From: an uncultured Eubacteriales bacterium
Lineage (GTDB): Bacteria > Bacillota > Clostridia > Oscillospirales > Acutalibacteraceae
DNA: 64,000 nt
Reading direction: 5' to 3'
Assembly (NCBI GenBank): GCA_934486705.1
Contig: CAKSQS010000006.1
Coordinates: 1 to 64,000, forward strand
The translations under genes and the position numbers were made by a program. Below, piece by piece: positions 50,258 to 59,633 of the stretch. Numbering within the stretch: the stretch's first letter is position 1; the number at the start of each line of letters is the position of its first letter. The notes under the pieces were generated by a model that was given only the letters and a program-made list of their open reading frames with translations, was not told the origin of the DNA and searched no databases.

Positions 50258-51466
50258 ATGAAAAAATTTGTAAGATTTATGAGCGCGGCAATGTCGGCTG
50301 CCCTCGTTCTTACCGCTATGGCCGGATGCGGCGGCTCTAAGGACAGCGGCTCTTCAAGCGGCAAGATCAAAATAGGCGGTATAGGACCTATCACCGGTGC
50401 AGCGGCTATTTACGGCCAGGCAGTTAAAAACGCTGCTGAAATTGCGGTTGAGGAAATCAACGCAAAGGGCGAGGACGTACAGTTTGAGCTGCAGTTTGAG
50501 GATGACGAAAACGACGCTGAAAAGTCCGTTAACGCTTATAACAAGCTGAAGGACTGGGGTATGCAGATCCTTATGGGTACTGTTACCACAAAGCCCTGCA
50601 TTGCGGTTTCCACCGAGACCAATTCCGATAAGATATTCCAGCTTACTCCTTCCGCTTCTTCCACCGACGTTATAGGCGGTCAGCCCGACAGTGACGGCAA
50701 CGTTACCATTCAACGTAAGGATAACGTATTCCAGATGTGCTTTACCGACCCGAACCAGGGTGTTGCTTCCGCTCAGTATATAAAAGAGCAGAAGCTCGGC
50801 ACCAAGATTGCGATAATCTACAACAACGGTGATGCTTATTCGACCGGTATCTATCAGAAATTCGCGGCCGAGGCTAAAAAAGAAGGTCTTGAGATTGTAA
50901 GCACTACCACCTTCCCGGATGATACCAACAGCGACTTCTCCGCTCAGCTTAACGACGCTAAGGCAAAGGGTGCGGATCTGCTCTTCCTCCCGATCTACTA
51001 TACTCCGGCATCCCTCATACTGACCCAGGCAAACAAGATGGGCTATACTCCCAAGTTCTTCGGCGTTGATGGTATGGACGGTATACTCACCGTTAAAAAC
51101 TTTGATACCAAGCTTGCAGAGGATGTTATGCTTTTAACTCCTTTCACGGCTGACGCAACCGATGAAAAGACCACGAATTTCGTTACAAAGTACAAAGAGA
51201 AATTCGGCGAGACTCCGAACCAGTTCGCGGCAGACACCTATGACTGCATTTATGCGCTCTATGACGCTTGCAAGGCAAAGGGCGTAAAGGCAAGCGATAA
51301 GGCAGCCGATATATGCGAGGCTTTGACCGCACAGTTCACAGATTCTTCCTTTAAGTTTGACGGTCTTACCGGTACAGGTATGACATGGAAGACCACAGGC
51401 GAAGTTTCCAAGTCTCCTAAGGGCATGGTAATCAAAAACGGTGCATACGTTGGTATGGATAAATAA
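50258..51466 (+). CDS. livK: Branched-chain amino acid ABC transporter, substrate-binding lipoprotein
   Basis: 402 residues. Lipoprotein signal MKKFVRFMSAAMSAALVLTA MAGC (lipobox MAGC). KIKIGGIGPITGAAAIYGQ and the later DPNQGVASAQYI and YTPASLILTQANKMGY blocks are typical of LivJ/LivK periplasmic-binding folds. Captures Leu/Ile/Val or a similar amino acid outside the cell. Start at 50258 (AAAGAGG upstream). A terminator separates it from livH. Confidence 0.93.
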   Translation: MKKFVRFMSAAMSAALVLTAMAGCGGSKDSGSSSGKIKIGGIGPITGAAAIYGQAVKNAAEIAVEEINAKGEDVQFELQFEDDENDAEKSVNAYNKLKDWGMQILMGTVTTKPCIAVSTETNSDKIFQLTPSASSTDVIGGQPDSDGNVTIQRKDNVFQMCFTDPNQGVASAQYIKEQKLGTKIAIIYNNGDAYSTGIYQKFAAEAKKEGLEIVSTTTFPDDTNSDFSAQLNDAKAKGADLLFLPIYYTPASLILTQANKMGYTPKFFGVDGMDGILTVKNFDTKLAEDVMLLTPFTADATDEKTTNFVTKYKEKFGETPNQFAADTYDCIYALYDACKAKGVKASDKAADICEALTAQFTDSSFKFDGLTGTGMTWKTTGEVSKSPKGMVIKNGAYVGMDK

Positions 51467-51484
51467 TCCGTATTCGGTTTAATA

Positions 51485-51524
51485 GGGAAAAGGGGTCTTA
51501 TTATGACCCCGTTTTCCCGTTTTT
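51485..51524 (+). terminator. Partial terminator between livK and livH
   Basis: GGGAAAAGGGGTC pairs with GACCCCGTTTTCCC followed by GTTTTT. It likely lowers expression of the membrane genes relative to the binding protein. Confidence 0.88.
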
Positions 51525-51540
51525 AAAAGGGGTGTAAGCA

Positions 51541-52422
51541 ATGACTTTAATTTCCAACTTAATAAACGGAATAAGTCTCGGCAGCGTTTACGCCATAATA
51601 GCGCTCGGTTACACAATGGTTTACGGCATAGCGAAAATGCTGAACTTTGCACACGGCGATATTATTATGGTGGGCGCATATGTTTCTTACATATGCTCTA
51701 CAAACTTAGGTATTCCTACGGTGCTGTCTATACTTATTTCAATGGCTGTTTGTACGGTATTGGGTATTCTTATTGAGGGCCTTGCTTACCGTCCTTTAAG
51801 AAAGGCGACTTCGCTTGCCGTGCTTATAACGGCTATCGGCGTGAGCTACTTTTTGCAGAATGCGGCGCTTATAATCTGGGGCAGCACTCCGCGCGCGTTT
51901 ACATCGGTAGTGCCGTTTAAATCCATTTCACTGTTTGACGGCAAGCTTATAATAACGCCCGAGTCGCTTGTTACCGTTGCCGCCTGCGTGCTTATAATGG
52001 TAGGGCTTACCTTCTTTACCAAAAAGGGTAAAATGGGTAAGGCGATGCGCGCGGTATCGGAAGATAAGGACGCGGCTCTGCTTATGGGCATAAACACAAA
52101 CCGCACCATTTCAATGACCTTTGCAATAGGCAGCGCTTTGGCTGCAATAGCCGGCGTTTTGCTTTGCTCGGCATATCCCGTGCTGATACCCACCACCGGC
52201 TCAATGCCCGGTATAAAGGCGTTTACGGCGGCGGTTTTCGGCGGCATAGGCTCAATTCCCGGCGCTATGATAGGCGGCATACTTTTGGGCGTTATAGAAA
52301 TTCTCGGCAGGGCGTATATTTCTACCCAGCTGTCCGACGCTATTGTTTTCTCGGTGCTTATAATAGTACTGCTTGTTAAGCCTACCGGCTTGCTCGGCAA
52401 GAAGATAACGGAAAAGGTGTGA
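51541..52422 (+). CDS. livH: Branched-chain amino acid ABC transporter permease LivH
   Basis: 293 residues with about eight membrane helices. ALGYTMVYGIAKMLNFAHGD is the LivH signature. Pairs with LivM to form the channel. Confidence 0.94.
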   Translation: MTLISNLINGISLGSVYAIIALGYTMVYGIAKMLNFAHGDIIMVGAYVSYICSTNLGIPTVLSILISMAVCTVLGILIEGLAYRPLRKATSLAVLITAIGVSYFLQNAALIIWGSTPRAFTSVVPFKSISLFDGKLIITPESLVTVAACVLIMVGLTFFTKKGKMGKAMRAVSEDKDAALLMGINTNRTISMTFAIGSALAAIAGVLLCSAYPVLIPTTGSMPGIKAFTAAVFGGIGSIPGAMIGGILLGVIEILGRAYISTQLSDAIVFSVLIIVLLVKPTGLLGKKITEKV

Positions 52423-52432
52423 GGTGGGAAAT

Positions 52433-53530
52433 ATGAGTATCGCTTCAAAATACAAGGGCTTAAGCAAATATGCCCGAACAAATATTAAGACATACGGTCT
52501 TGTAATAGTTTTATTCGCTTTTCTTTTCCCGCTGCAAAACGCGGGTATGATAAGCAACTCCATTTCCGGTCAGTTAATTCCTATCTGCGCATATATAGTA
52601 ATGGCTATCTCGCTTAACCTCACCGTAGGTGTTTTGGGCGAGCTGTCGCTCGGGCACGCGGGCTTTATGAGCGTGGGCGCGTTTACGGGCGCTATAATCA
52701 CGGCAGCGCTGCAGGATAAGGTGGGCTCTGACCCGGTAAGGCTTGTTATTGCAATGGTTGCAGGCGGCATAATTGCGGGAATAATGGGCTTTTTAATAGG
52801 TATACCCGTTTTGCGGCTTTCGGGCGACTACCTTGCAATAGTAACCCTCGCGTTCGGCGAGATTATTAAAAATATAATCAACTGCCTTTATGTTGGTATT
52901 GATAAAAGCGGGCTTCACGTTAATATGAAGGACGCGGCAAGCCTCGGTATGAAAAACGGCAGAATTATTCTCAACGGTCCGCAGGGCGCGGTGGGTATAA
53001 CCAAAATTGCCACCTTTACGGCAGGGTTTATACTTATACTTTTTACGCTCTTTGTGGTAATCAACCTTATTTACAGCCGCTCGGGCCGCGCTATAACCGC
53101 TATAAGGGATAACCGCATAGCCGCCGAATCGGTAGGCATAAGCATTACAAAATATAAGCTTACCGCATTTATTACATCGGCTGCCTTGGCAGGTATGGCG
53201 GGCGTGCTTTACGCCATGAATTTCTCGGCTATCGCGGCGGAAAAGTTCAACTTTAACACTTCAATCTTAATTCTTGTTTTCGTGGTGCTCGGCGGAATGG
53301 GCAATATTTTCGGTACTATTATAGCAACCGCCCTGCTTTATATGCTGCCCGAGCTTTTGCGCAATATAAACGCGGGCGATTACCGTATGCTTATTTACGC
53401 AATACTGCTTATTGCGGTAATGCTGCTTAAAAACAGCACAAAAGCAAAGCTCTTTTTTGAAAACACCAAAATCAAATTAGACGGAATATTCCGCAAAAAT
53501 AAAGACGGGGAGGCAAAGGCAAATGGATAA
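52433..53530 (+). CDS. livM: Branched-chain amino acid ABC transporter permease LivM
   Basis: 365 residues from ATG 52433 (GAGGTGGG upstream). ELSLGHAGFMSVGAFTGAI and AIRDNRIAAESVGISITKYK are typical. Overlaps livG by 8 bp. Confidence 0.94.
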   Translation: MSIASKYKGLSKYARTNIKTYGLVIVLFAFLFPLQNAGMISNSISGQLIPICAYIVMAISLNLTVGVLGELSLGHAGFMSVGAFTGAIITAALQDKVGSDPVRLVIAMVAGGIIAGIMGFLIGIPVLRLSGDYLAIVTLAFGEIIKNIINCLYVGIDKSGLHVNMKDAASLGMKNGRIILNGPQGAVGITKIATFTAGFILILFTLFVVINLIYSRSGRAITAIRDNRIAAESVGISITKYKLTAFITSAALAGMAGVLYAMNFSAIAAEKFNFNTSILILVFVVLGGMGNIFGTIIATALLYMLPELLRNINAGDYRMLIYAILLIAVMLLKNSTKAKLFFENTKIKLDGIFRKNKDGEAKANG

Positions 53531-54374
53531 AATGGTTCCTTACCCCTCGGGCGCTATTGTCCCCGAGCGCGATATTGATAAAAGCCCCGTGCTTGAAACA
53601 CATCATTTGGGAATAGATTTCGGCGGTCTTACCGCGGTTGACGAATTTTCCATAACTGTTGGCAGAACCGAAATTTCGGGACTTATAGGGCCTAACGGCG
53701 CAGGTAAAACCACCGTTTTCAACCTGCTTACAAACGTTTACCAGCCTACCCGCGGCACTATTATGCTCAACGGCAAGTCAACTGCCGGCAAAAACACCTC
53801 ACAGGTAAACCGAATGGGTATTGCGCGTACTTTCCAGAATATACGCCTGTTTTCCAATATGACGGTGCTTGATAACGTAAAGGTGGGGCTTCACAATTCC
53901 ATTAAAGAGGGCTTTTTCGCATCCGTTACCCACGGCTTCGGCTATAAAAAAGCCGAAAAAACGGCAAACGAGCGCGCAATTGAGCTGCTTGACTTTTTCT
54001 CAATGGCAGATGTGGCAAACGAAGAGGCAGGCTCGCTGCCCTACGGCGCGCAGAGAAGACTTGAAATTGTAAGAGCGCTTGCCACAAATCCGAGCATCAT
54101 TTTGCTTGACGAGCCTGCGGCGGGCATGAACCCCTCGGAAACGGCGGAGCTTATGGAAAATATCCGCCGTATACGTGATACATTCAACATTGCAATAATG
54201 CTTATAGAGCACGATATGAGCCTTGTTATGAATATATGCGAGGGTATTTGCGTGCTTGACCACGGCAAGATAATAGCCAAGGGCACGCCGGATGAAATTA
54301 AGGCGAACCCCAAGGTTATTGAGGCGTATCTCGGAAAGAAGAAGGAGGCTGACGGCAATGCTGAAGGTAAATGA
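53523..54374 (+). CDS. livG: Branched-chain amino acid ABC transporter ATPase LivG
   Basis: 283 residues. Walker A GPNGAGKTT, signature LPYGAQRR (variant of LSGGQ), Walker B IILLDEPAAGMN. Overlaps livF by 17 bp. Confidence 0.94.
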   Translation: MDKMVPYPSGAIVPERDIDKSPVLETHHLGIDFGGLTAVDEFSITVGRTEISGLIGPNGAGKTTVFNLLTNVYQPTRGTIMLNGKSTAGKNTSQVNRMGIARTFQNIRLFSNMTVLDNVKVGLHNSIKEGFFASVTHGFGYKKAEKTANERAIELLDFFSMADVANEEAGSLPYGAQRRLEIVRALATNPSIILLDEPAAGMNPSETAELMENIRRIRDTFNIAIMLIEHDMSLVMNICEGICVLDHGKIIAKGTPDEIKANPKVIEAYLGKKKEADGNAEGK

Positions 54375-55056
54375 TATAAACGTTTATTACGGCAATATTC
54401 ACGCGCTTAAGGGCATTTCGCTTGAAGTGCATGAGGATGAAATTGTAGCCCTTATAGGCGCTAACGGCGCGGGCAAGTCAACCACACTTAAAACCATTTC
54501 TGGGCTTATGCACTCAAAAACGGGCAGTATAACCCTTATGAACGAGGATATTTCCCACGCCGAGGCGCACAAGCTTGTATCAAAGGGCTTGGCGCACGTT
54601 CCCGAGGGCAGACGTATATTTTTGCATATGACCGTGCTTGAAAACCTTGAAATGGGCGCTTATACACAGCCGGGCTATGTTAAAGAAGGCATTGCGGATG
54701 TTTTTGAGCGTTTCCCGCGCCTTAAGCACCGCAAAAACCAGGTTGCCGGCACGCTTTCGGGCGGCGAGCAGCAAATGCTTGCAATGGGCAGGGCGCTTAT
54801 GAGCAAGCCGAAGCTTTTAATGCTTGACGAGCCCTCAATGGGCTTAGCCCCGATACTTGTTCAGCAGATTTTCGATATAATAAAGGAACTGCACGAGGCG
54901 GGAACTACCGTTCTTTTGGTGGAGCAGAACGCCGAAATGGCGCTTAGAATAGCCGACCGCGCGTATGTTCTTGAATCGGGCAGAATTACCCTTTCGGGCA
55001 CGGGCGCAGAGCTTGCACAGAGCGACTCGGTTAAAAAGGCTTACCTCGGGGGTTAA
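54358..55056 (+). CDS. livF: Branched-chain amino acid ABC transporter ATPase LivF
   Basis: 232 residues from ATG 54358 (AAGGAGG upstream). Walker A GANGAGKST, signature LSGGEQQM, Walker B LLMLDEPSMGLAP. Last liv gene; the MATE gene follows after 8 bp. Confidence 0.94.
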   Translation: MLKVNDINVYYGNIHALKGISLEVHEDEIVALIGANGAGKSTTLKTISGLMHSKTGSITLMNEDISHAEAHKLVSKGLAHVPEGRRIFLHMTVLENLEMGAYTQPGYVKEGIADVFERFPRLKHRKNQVAGTLSGGEQQMLAMGRALMSKPKLLMLDEPSMGLAPILVQQIFDIIKELHEAGTTVLLVEQNAEMALRIADRAYVLESGRITLSGTGAELAQSDSVKKAYLGG

Positions 55057-55064
55057 GTTTCGGT

Positions 55065-56399
55065 ATGAAACGGGATCTAACAAGCGGCAGCGTAATGAAG
55101 AACCTTTTGTTCTTCTCGCTGCCGTACCTTTTATCTTTTTTCCTGCAAACCCTTTACGGAATGGCGGATCTGCTTATAATAGGTCAGTTCGGCAGCGTTG
55201 CCGATACTACCGCGGTTTCCGTCGGCTCGCAGGTTATGCATATGCTAACGGTAATGATAGTGGGGCTTGCAATGGGCGCTACGGTAAATATCGGTCAGGC
55301 TGTGGGCGGAAAGGACAGCCGAAAAGCGGCGCTTTTTACGGGAAACACCGTAACCCTGTTTATGGGGCTTTCCGTGACTCTGACATTATTACTGCTTATT
55401 TTGCGCCACGATATAGTTTCCGCCGTTTCAACCCCCGCAGACGCAGTTGCGGGCACGGTAAATTACCTTACAATTTGCTTTATAGGCATACCGTTTATAA
55501 CGGCGTATAATATTATAAGCGCAGTTTTTCGCGGCATGGGGGACAGCAAAAGCCCCATGTACTTTATAGCGGTTGCCTGTGCCGCCAATATAGCGCTCGA
55601 TTACCTGTTTATAGGCGCTTTGGGCATGGGCCCTGCGGGAGCGGCGCTCGGCACGACCCTTTCCCAGGCTATAAGCGTTGTTATATCGCTTATCTTTGTA
55701 AAAAGGCGCAAAACCGAATTTGCGCTTAAAAAAGCGGACTTAAAGCCCGATAAACAAATAACCGGTAAAATTCTTAAAATAGGCGTGCCCGTTGCCATGC
55801 AGGACGGGTTTATTCAAATTGCATTTATGGTAATTACCGTAATAGCAAACCGCCGCGGGCTTAACGACGCGGCGGCGGTGGGAATTGTTGAAAAAATAAT
55901 CGGCTTTCTGTTTCTTGTACCGTCTTCCATGCTTTCCGCCGTTTCGGCGCTCGGCGCGCAGAATATCGGGGCGAAAAAGCCCGAACGCGCCAAAAAAACG
56001 CTGCTTTACGCAATTTTCATCGCTGCGGGCTTCGGCGGCACGGTAGCGGTTATTATGCAGTTTTTATCACGCGGGGCGGTATCGCTTTTTACCGATAGCG
56101 CGGCGGTCATACGGCTCGGCGGGGAGTACCTGCGCGGCTATGCGTGGGATTGCCTTTTCGCCGGAATACACTTTGCGTTCAGCGGGTATTTCTGCGCCTG
56201 CGGCAAATCGGGAATATCGTTTATGCACAATATAATCGCAATACTGCTTGTGCGCGTTCCCGGCTCGTATTTAATGTCTTCAATGTTTCCCGAAACGCTT
56301 TACCCCATGGGGCTTGCTACTGCGGCGGGGTCGCTGCTTTCGGCAATAATATGCGCCGCAGCGTTTGTAATTATAACGGCTAAGGATAAAAACGAGTGA
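55065..56399 (+). CDS. MATE-family efflux transporter
   Basis: 444 residues with 12 membrane helices. GSVMKNLLFFSLPYLLSFFL at the start and ISAVFRGMGDSKSPMYFIAV, VMITVIANRRGLND in the centre. Exports drugs or metabolites using Na+ or H+. It is 8 bp after livF and may be co-transcribed. Confidence 0.9.
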   Translation: MKRDLTSGSVMKNLLFFSLPYLLSFFLQTLYGMADLLIIGQFGSVADTTAVSVGSQVMHMLTVMIVGLAMGATVNIGQAVGGKDSRKAALFTGNTVTLFMGLSVTLTLLLLILRHDIVSAVSTPADAVAGTVNYLTICFIGIPFITAYNIISAVFRGMGDSKSPMYFIAVACAANIALDYLFIGALGMGPAGAALGTTLSQAISVVISLIFVKRRKTEFALKKADLKPDKQITGKILKIGVPVAMQDGFIQIAFMVITVIANRRGLNDAAAVGIVEKIIGFLFLVPSSMLSAVSALGAQNIGAKKPERAKKTLLYAIFIAAGFGGTVAVIMQFLSRGAVSLFTDSAAVIRLGGEYLRGYAWDCLFAGIHFAFSGYFCACGKSGISFMHNIIAILLVRVPGSYLMSSMFPETLYPMGLATAAGSLLSAIICAAAFVIITAKDKNE

Positions 56400-56425
56400 A
56401 TTAAATATTAGATGTTAGAAAAATA

Positions 56426-56543
56426 CCCCTCAGTCAGCCATTCGGCTGACAGCTCCCCTCTATTTCGGCAAAGCCGAAAAGAAGGGAGCCTGACTGCCTC
56501 CCCTGTGTAAGGGGGGTGTCATGCGTAAGCTATGACGGAGGGG
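56426..56543. mobile_element. MITE-like element with terminal inverted repeats
   Basis: CCCCTCAGTCA at the left end and TGACGGAGGGG at the right end are inverted repeats with one mismatch. The 118-bp interior has nested hairpins (TCGGCTGACAGC, TTTCGGCAAAGCCGAAA). ATTAGATGTTAGA stands on both sides (56407 and 56552) like a duplicated flank. A partial third copy (ACCCATCAGTCAACTTCG) begins near 56590. It has no gene. Confidence 0.7.
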
Positions 56544-56550
56544 TTGTTAC

Positions 56551-56817
56551 AAATTAGATGTTAGATATTAGATGGTAGACGTTAGAAGAATACCCATCAG
56601 TCAACTTCGTTGACGGCTTTTTCTCCGAAAACGTGCCCTCTTTTGTTTTTTCAATACGAACAAATATGCCGGGAAACAAACGCTCCTGGCATATTCTCTT
56701 ATACAGAAAAAGGGGTTCTGTATAAGAAACCGGCAAAGCCGGCATATATTAAAGGGCTATACCTTTAATATCACGGTATATAGTGCTTACAAAATTTTGT
56801 TTTCTCCGTTGCTTGTG
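56551..56817. other. Gene-free spacer with TTAGATGTTAGATATTAGATG repeat and MITE fragment
   Basis: Short TAGATRT-type tandem repeats, a MITE-end fragment and a small hairpin region (AGAACCCC/GGGGTTCT; TATACCTTTAATATCACGG). No convincing ORF. Confidence 0.5.
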
Positions 56818-56893
56818 TATGACATTCACTGAATGTCATATTTTAATTTAGTATAGCATATAATTTTTCTGTTGACAAGTACTAAATGTCAAA
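56818..56893. promoter_or_regulatory. Two palindromic operators and promoter of an HTH gene
   Basis: TATGACATTCACTGAATGTCATA (56818-56840) is a 23-bp palindrome with one central base. TTGACAAGTACTAAATGTCAA (56873-56893) is a second inverted repeat with the same TGACATT half-site. A minus-strand promoter TTGTCA-17-TATACT lies between. The HTH protein encoded next is the obvious candidate to bind. Confidence 0.65.
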
Positions 56894-56907
56894 AGGAGAA
56901 AAAATAT

Positions 56908-57150
56908 ATGTTTATAAACAAAAATTCTGACGGATTGAATAATATTTGCGGTAAAAAAGTATATAATTTCCGAAAAGAAATGAATATTTCTCAACGCAAG
57001 CTTGCCGATTTATTGCAGCTTGACGGATTGGATATAGATAAAAACGCCGTTCAGAGAATAGAATGCGGTAAAAGATTTGTAACGGATATAGAGCTTGTTC
57101 ATCTTGCAAAGGTATTGAAATGCTCTGTTCTTAAGCTTTTGGATATTTAA
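56908..57150 (+). CDS. Small HTH (XRE-like) regulator
   Basis: 80 residues from ATG 56908 (AAAAGGAG upstream). KKVYNFRKEMNISQRKLADL and the recognition part VQRIECGKRFVTDIELVHLA form a helix-turn-helix. Similar to small clostridial regulators that control their own promoter. Confidence 0.8.
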   Translation: MFINKNSDGLNNICGKKVYNFRKEMNISQRKLADLLQLDGLDIDKNAVQRIECGKRFVTDIELVHLAKVLKCSVLKLLDI

Positions 57151-57229
57151 AAGCCTGTATTGTCTGCGCATTACATAATTTTTCACATCAGTGTGCTTTC
57201 TGATAAAATAACTTTGGGGTGAGCCGAAA

Positions 57230-57454
57230 ATGAAATACAAATATCAGAGAATAAGAGAATTAAGGAAAGACAATGACAAAACTCAAGCACAGATTGCAGA
57301 ATTGCTGAACGAACACACAACACAGTATCAGCGTTGGGAGCGGGGAGAAAGCGAAATACCCGCGCATATAATAAAAGCATTATGTATTTACTATAATGTT
57401 TCGGCAGATTATATTTTGGAGCTGCCCGAAAAAATGCCTTTTCCTAAAAGGTGA
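57230..57454 (+). CDS. Small XRE-family DNA-binding protein
   Basis: 74 residues. TQAQIAELLNEHTTQYQRWERG is the HTH; the tail SADYILELPEKMPFPKR matches that of the protein at 46424, so the two are paralogues. TGGGGTGAG precedes it. Confidence 0.85.
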   Translation: MKYKYQRIRELRKDNDKTQAQIAELLNEHTTQYQRWERGESEIPAHIIKALCIYYNVSADYILELPEKMPFPKR

Positions 57455-57484
57455 TTTTTTACGGTCGGTATTTATGGTATAATT

Positions 57485-57524
57485 GCGGCAGCCCTCATTT
57501 TACAGAGAGCTGCCGCTGTTTTTT
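57485..57524. terminator. Bidirectional terminator
   Basis: GCGGCAGCCCTC pairs with GAGAGCTGCCGC, flanked by T runs; between the XRE gene and the convergent amidase gene. Confidence 0.85.
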
Positions 57525-57533
57525 ATTTGAAAT

Positions 57534-58271
57534 CTAAACCGCCACATACCTGTTGCTGACATAGCCCACAACCCCGCCGTAGCCTATCAAATCCCATTCG
57601 GGCAGGCGGTTGTATATCACGATTTCCGAGCCGTTCGGTATTTTACCTATTATGGGCGCACCTATATCGGGGCGGGAGCGGATATTCAGGTTAGAGCCCT
57701 CGGTAGCGACATACCCCACCTGTATGGGCTGCGGCATATTAAAGGGTATTCCGAAATACTCCGTAAGCGATAGCACAAGGTTTTCGGCAATATTGTTTAT
57801 ATTGTTGCGTATCCAGTCGGCGTCGAGCGGGTTATCGTGGTAGCCTAATTCTATAAGCACGCCCGGCGCACGAACCCTTGCAACCTCGCCGAGCCTTGTT
57901 GTCGGAACGGTTTTCACCATACCCGGCAGCGGGTATATAAGTTGCAGATTATTTGCCGCAATATCGGCAAAGCGCTTGCCGTTTACGCTTGTGGGGTAGT
58001 AATAAACATCTATTCCGCGCACCGTGGGCTGCTGACCGCTGCCCACTGCATTTGAATGTAGGGCTAAGTGTAAATCATAATTACCGGCATTTGACGCGGA
58101 TATGGAGGAAGCGGCGGTCATATCGGGCGTGTTGCGTGTAAACTGTATTCCGCTTGCCGCAAGGTAGGGCTCCATTGCGTCGGCTATAAGGTTCATATAG
58201 TATTCTTCGTTTCCCCCGCCGTAATACGGGTTAAATTCCTGTGTGGACGGGCTTAAATATATTATAGGCAT
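57534..58271 (-). CDS. N-acetylmuramoyl-L-alanine amidase-like protein with SH3 domain
   Basis: 245 residues from ATG 58271 (GGGGGAG upstream). Residues about 1-180 are Amidase_3: NEEYYMNLIADAM holds the zinc-binding Glu, LHLALHSNA the His and GVLIELGYHDNP the catalytic Glu. The usual first ligand (in DxGHGG) is replaced by LSPSTQEFNP, and no signal peptide is visible. Residues 190-245 are a bacterial SH3 (YVATEGSNLNIRSRPDIG). It probably acts on peptidoglycan, perhaps reaching the wall without Sec, or after lysis. Confidence 0.78.
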   Translation of the reverse strand: MPIIYLSPSTQEFNPYYGGGNEEYYMNLIADAMEPYLAASGIQFTRNTPDMTAASSISASNAGNYDLHLALHSNAVGSGQQPTVRGIDVYYYPTSVNGKRFADIAANNLQLIYPLPGMVKTVPTTRLGEVARVRAPGVLIELGYHDNPLDADWIRNNINNIAENLVLSLTEYFGIPFNMPQPIQVGYVATEGSNLNIRSRPDIGAPIIGKIPNGSEIVIYNRLPEWDLIGYGGVVGYVSNRYVAV

Positions 58272-58290
58272 ATTATCTCCCCCGAAAATA

Positions 58291-58336
58291 AAAAAATCTT
58301 TCCTCTTCACAGAATATGAAAGAGGAAAGATTTTTG
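58291..58336 (-). terminator. Terminator of the antiporter gene
   Basis: AAAAATCTTTCCTCTT pairs with AAGAGGAAAGATTTTT; T-tract on the minus strand. Confidence 0.85.
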
Positions 58337-58340
58337 TTAA

Positions 58341-59552
58341 TTATGCCTTTGCGGCCTCGGCAGGCGGAGCTTCGGTTTTTCCTTTTGAAATTACAAGCTT
58401 TAAAAGCACGGGAGTTATAAGCGCAGCTATAACCACGCACAGCACTATTGCGGGGAACACCTTGGGGTCAATATTTCCGCTTTCAATGCCTTTTTGCGCC
58501 ACCATAAGCGCAACCTCGCCGCGCGCTACCATTCCCACGCCTACTGTCAGCGACTCATGCGGGGTCATTTTGCAGATTTTAGCGCCCAGCCCGCAGCCGA
58601 TAATTTTGGTTATTACCGCCATTACCGCCAGCACCAGCGCGAAAACTATTATATTCGGCGTTATGCCGTTAAGCTCGGTTTTAAGCCCTATTCCCGCAAA
58701 GAAAACAGGGGAGAAAACAAGGTACGAGGCGGCGGTAACCTTTTTTGCCACATACTGGCGCGAATCGGTTACATTGCAGAGTATCACGCCGGCGAAATAT
58801 GCGCCGGTAATATCCGCCACGCCGAAAAATTTTTCGGCGCAGAACGCCATAATAAAGCAGAAAGCCATTGCCCATACCGCTACGCGGCGGCTTGTGGCGT
58901 GGTTTATTGCTATGCGCTTGAACACCTTGTATACTATAAACCCAACCGCGGCGGTAAATACAAAGAAACCGAATATTTTAAGGGTTACAATAGCGGGGCT
59001 GACCGAGCTGTCGCTCATAGCCGATAAAATACTTAATACCACTATGCCTATAATATCATCGATTATAGCGGCGGAAAGCAGCGTTGCGCCCACCTTTGTT
59101 TTAAGCTTGCCCATTTCGTTTAGCGTTTCCACCGTTATGCTCACAGAGGTTGCCGCAAAAACAATGCCAACAAACGCCGCTTTCATAAAGCTTGCATACG
59201 AAAAACTGCGCGAGAAGAAGAGCCAGTAAACACCGCCGCAGCCGATTATAGGCACAGCAACGCCCAAAACGGCTATTAAGCATGCGGCAGGACCTGTGTG
59301 CTTAAGCTCGTTTATATCCGTATCGATTCCCGCTATGAAAAGCAGCATTATAACGCCTATTTCAGCGGTTTTTGTAAGGAAATCCGATTCGTGAAGTATT
59401 CCTATCCCGCTCGGTCCCAAAAGTATGCCCGCAATAAGCGCGCCCACCACCTGCGGCAGATGAACGTGCGCGGTTGCAAGCCCGAAAATTTTCGTAAAAA
59501 GCAATATAAGCGCCAATGCAAGTAAATATCCGTATTCACCCAAAATAAACAA
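58341..59552 (-). CDS. Cation/proton antiporter (CPA2, KefB-like membrane domain)
   Basis: 403 residues with 12-13 membrane helices and no C-terminal TrkA domain. LPQVVGALIAGILLGPSGIG at the start, ATSVSITVETLNEMGKLKT and the ion-binding pair IIDDIIGIVVLS are typical. Exchanges Na+ or K+ for protons. Monocistronic. Confidence 0.88.
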   Translation of the reverse strand: MFILGEYGYLLALALILLFTKIFGLATAHVHLPQVVGALIAGILLGPSGIGILHESDFLTKTAEIGVIMLLFIAGIDTDINELKHTGPAACLIAVLGVAVPIIGCGGVYWLFFSRSFSYASFMKAAFVGIVFAATSVSITVETLNEMGKLKTKVGATLLSAAIIDDIIGIVVLSILSAMSDSSVSPAIVTLKIFGFFVFTAAVGFIVYKVFKRIAINHATSRRVAVWAMAFCFIMAFCAEKFFGVADITGAYFAGVILCNVTDSRQYVAKKVTAASYLVFSPVFFAGIGLKTELNGITPNIIVFALVLAVMAVITKIIGCGLGAKICKMTPHESLTVGVGMVARGEVALMVAQKGIESGNIDPKVFPAIVLCVVIAALITPVLLKLVISKGKTEAPPAEAAKA

Positions 59553-59633
59553 CCCCTTAAAGTATTTTTAAAACTATTATATTATACAACTTTCGGCATT
59601 TTTTGCAAGATGATAAAATTCATAAATTTTTTA

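Noticed and set aside
58243..59229. 328-codon plus-strand ORF
   Set aside because: Exact antisense shadow of the antiporter gene, low-complexity Ser/Thr/Ile composition and no ribosome binding site.
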